This document shows, piece after piece, positions 62,484 to 64,000 of a stretch of 64,000 nucleotides of DNA. Position 1 is the first letter of the stretch. Every line of letters starts with the position of its first letter. Where the stretch lies: assembly GCA_030737835.1 (NCBI GenBank), contig CM060852.1:6501813-6565812 (forward strand), written 5' to 3'. The notes below the pieces were generated by a model. That model had not been told where the DNA came from. It saw only the letters and a program-made list of their open reading frames with translations, and did no database searches. Source of the DNA: Acorus gramineus (lineage: Eukaryota > Streptophyta > Magnoliopsida > Acorales > Acoraceae). Position numbers and translations under genes: made by a program.

Positions 62484-62941
62484 GTGTTGTCTTGCATCTG
62501 GCAAGTAACTTTGTTGAGTAGTTGTTTGAAGTGAATTTTATTGGAATGTTCAATATGTTTTTGTTTTGTTTTTATTTTATATAGAGCAAGGACATATGGA
62601 ATTTTAGAGTGTAGTTAATGATCTCATATATTTGAACATTTCATGAATGTATGTGCTATTATATTATAATCACTGATCAATGTAGTACTGTTATTGTATA
62701 CTTCACCCACCTATTATTCAACATTAGCATTTGTCATCAAACTGAGTTTTCTAACAGATGGAAGGCTGGCAATTGTGGAAGAAAAAAAAGCAAAGAGACT
62801 ATCACAAGCTTAATTGGCTAACTTAAATCAACTTGTGACCCCTAACCTGCTGCTCTTCCACTCTTCGTTTTTCTTTTGAACCAATGTGATTTTCTATCTT
62901 TAGTTATAAAATGGTCTATCTTCTCTGAAAAAAAAAAAAAA

Positions 62942-63652
62942 TCTTATACTGGGATTGTCTATGTGACAGTGTATATTTGACCATGTGCGCATGGTGTCCA
63001 TGTTGGAGTGTTTTTTTTTTTTTTTACTTTCTAACTTTTTTTTTTTTGAAGGGGGGGGGGGGGGGGGGAAGAGGAAGGGAGGTTCATTGGGATTTGTATT
63101 GTGTACCAATTAGTGGAAAAATGATACATCTCATCTTAAAAATCGTCTAAAAATATGTCATACGCTCATTGTTTGAAGTTATATATATTTTGACGGATTT
63201 TTTTCTTGTATTTTTGAAGTGCATAGAACCTCTAAATAAGTGTATATAATCTAATCTGGAGGTGATTTTTGGGGCAGGGATTTGTACTGTGGTACTGGGA
63301 TAGGTGCATTTCTTCGTAAGCGACCAAAACTGCGTGCAATACTAGAAGTAGGATTAAGTGTAATATTTTGTTTTTTCAAAACATGTTAGGATTGCAAAAG
63401 TAAACATATTTCCAAGTTGCAAGTTTGAATGATTCATAAGCGACCAAAACTGGCTTGCCCACCACAACCCAAGTGGGATGGCATTGGAAATAGATGATCC
63501 TGTAACACAAGTGGAATTCAAATTGGTATAATTTACTGTGTGATCTTTAATGTCAAAATGACAACAGCAGCTCAAATAATTATACAACACAAGTGTTCAT
63601 GAACTGAATTCCGATCCATAAAATGGTTGTAAAAACTACAGGAAGCAATAAA
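62942..63652. other. Intergenic, no gene recognised
   Basis: Unique sequence past the duplication. It contains long T- and G-homopolymers at about 63010-63068 and the presumed 3' flank of the minus-strand gene beyond 63652. Confidence 0.5.
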
Positions 63653-64000
63653 CTAAGAGGCCACCACAGAGCGGGCGCTGTGGTGGCGCACGTGGTTCCG
63701 TCCAAGGCCAAACCCTAAACCCAGAGGCACACCGTTGGTCTTGCCATCACTGTTGTGGTTGCAATTGGCGGAATGCACATGTCCCTGGGGCCTCGTTGTG
63801 CCTTTCGTGTCAACTTCGATGGATACATGCCCTCCTCCATTGCCATTCGCAATGTTGGAGTGGATGTCCTCATTTTGAGTGCTTGTCGTTCTCGTCATTG
63901 GAAGCATTCTGATTTCATCAAGATGGGTCGTCGATGGTTGATCCATTCGTTCCACATCTTCATTGTAACCATTTATCAAGAACTCGTAACAATTTCTCTT
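63653..64000 (-). CDS. C-terminal part of an unidentified gene, runs off the window
   Basis: A minus-strand frame stays open from the right edge to a stop at 63653-63655, over 110 codons. It reads CYEFLINGYNEDVERMDQPS near its visible start, then a low-complexity Asn/His/Gly tail ending LGLGFGLGRNHVRHHSARS. Its codon usage and higher G+C content than the flanks suggest real coding. I see no named domain and cannot assign a family; splice sites may interrupt it near the edge. Confidence 0.5.
   Translation of the reverse strand, partial: KRNCYEFLINGYNEDVERMDQPSTTHLDEIRMLPMTRTTSTQNEDIHSNIANGNGGGHVSIEVDTKGTTRPQGHVHSANCNHNSDGKTNGVPLGLGFGLGRNHVRHHSARSVVAS

Larger units (their letters stand above)
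27859..62941 (+). repeat. Tandem segmental duplication, unit 2 (contains TPL copy 2)
   Basis: Direct copy of unit 1, expanded by at least six insertions that interrupt collinearity: 28730-29553, 29990-35188, 36603-37104, 38893-44707, 44788-45530 and 57234-62483. At each, unit 1 gives the empty or nearly empty site. Introns of the TOPLESS copies align almost base for base, so the duplication is recent relative to the LINE fragments that both copies share. Confidence 0.95.

Overview
This is a stretch of AT-rich nuclear DNA from a flowering plant, most likely a eudicot. The evidence is many GT-AG introns, a 25-exon TOPLESS co-repressor gene, a plant PB1/TPR (PHOX-type) gene, a plant Mutator-like transposon, tRNA-derived SINE copies, L1-type LINE remnants and a Ty1/Copia element. 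I cannot name the species.

Layout: (1) 1-2091 is the 3' part of a TPR+PB1 gene on the + strand. (2) 2092-9169 is intergenic, with two broken LINE pieces and one MITE-like element. (3) 9170-27858 is duplication unit 1 (about 18.7 kb): an AT-rich upstream region with small elements, then TOPLESS copy 1 (CDS 17118-27028). (4) 27859-62941 is unit 2, a direct tandem copy of unit 1 grown to about 35 kb by later insertions: a MITE-like element with a nested retroposed tail, a 5.2-kb TIR element holding a solo LTR and two hairpin-rich tandem arrays, a fold-back MITE, a 5.8-kb two-gene Mutator-like element (MULE), a GC-rich Pack-MULE-like element, TOPLESS copy 2 (CDS 46933-56871), and a whole-looking Copia element 363 bp past its stop codon. 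(5) 62942-64000 is unique sequence with the 3' end of an unidentified minus-strand gene.

Both TOPLESS copies have 25 coding exons of identical length (3,399 nt, 1,132 residues) and differ at 13 residues by my reading, so both look functional. Their proximal promoters share a bZIP core and a GATA-box inverted repeat. Everything upstream of roughly 500 bp before the start codon, and the 3' flank, has been remodelled differently in the two copies.

The most interesting items are: the MULE, which besides a 999-residue transposase carries a convergent second gene for a GRF zinc finger/coiled-coil/membrane-anchor protein; the fact that this MULE and an unrelated TIR element in unit 1 sit at the same ancestral site with target duplications shifted by one base; and the contrast in insertion load between two nearly identical TOPLESS genes.
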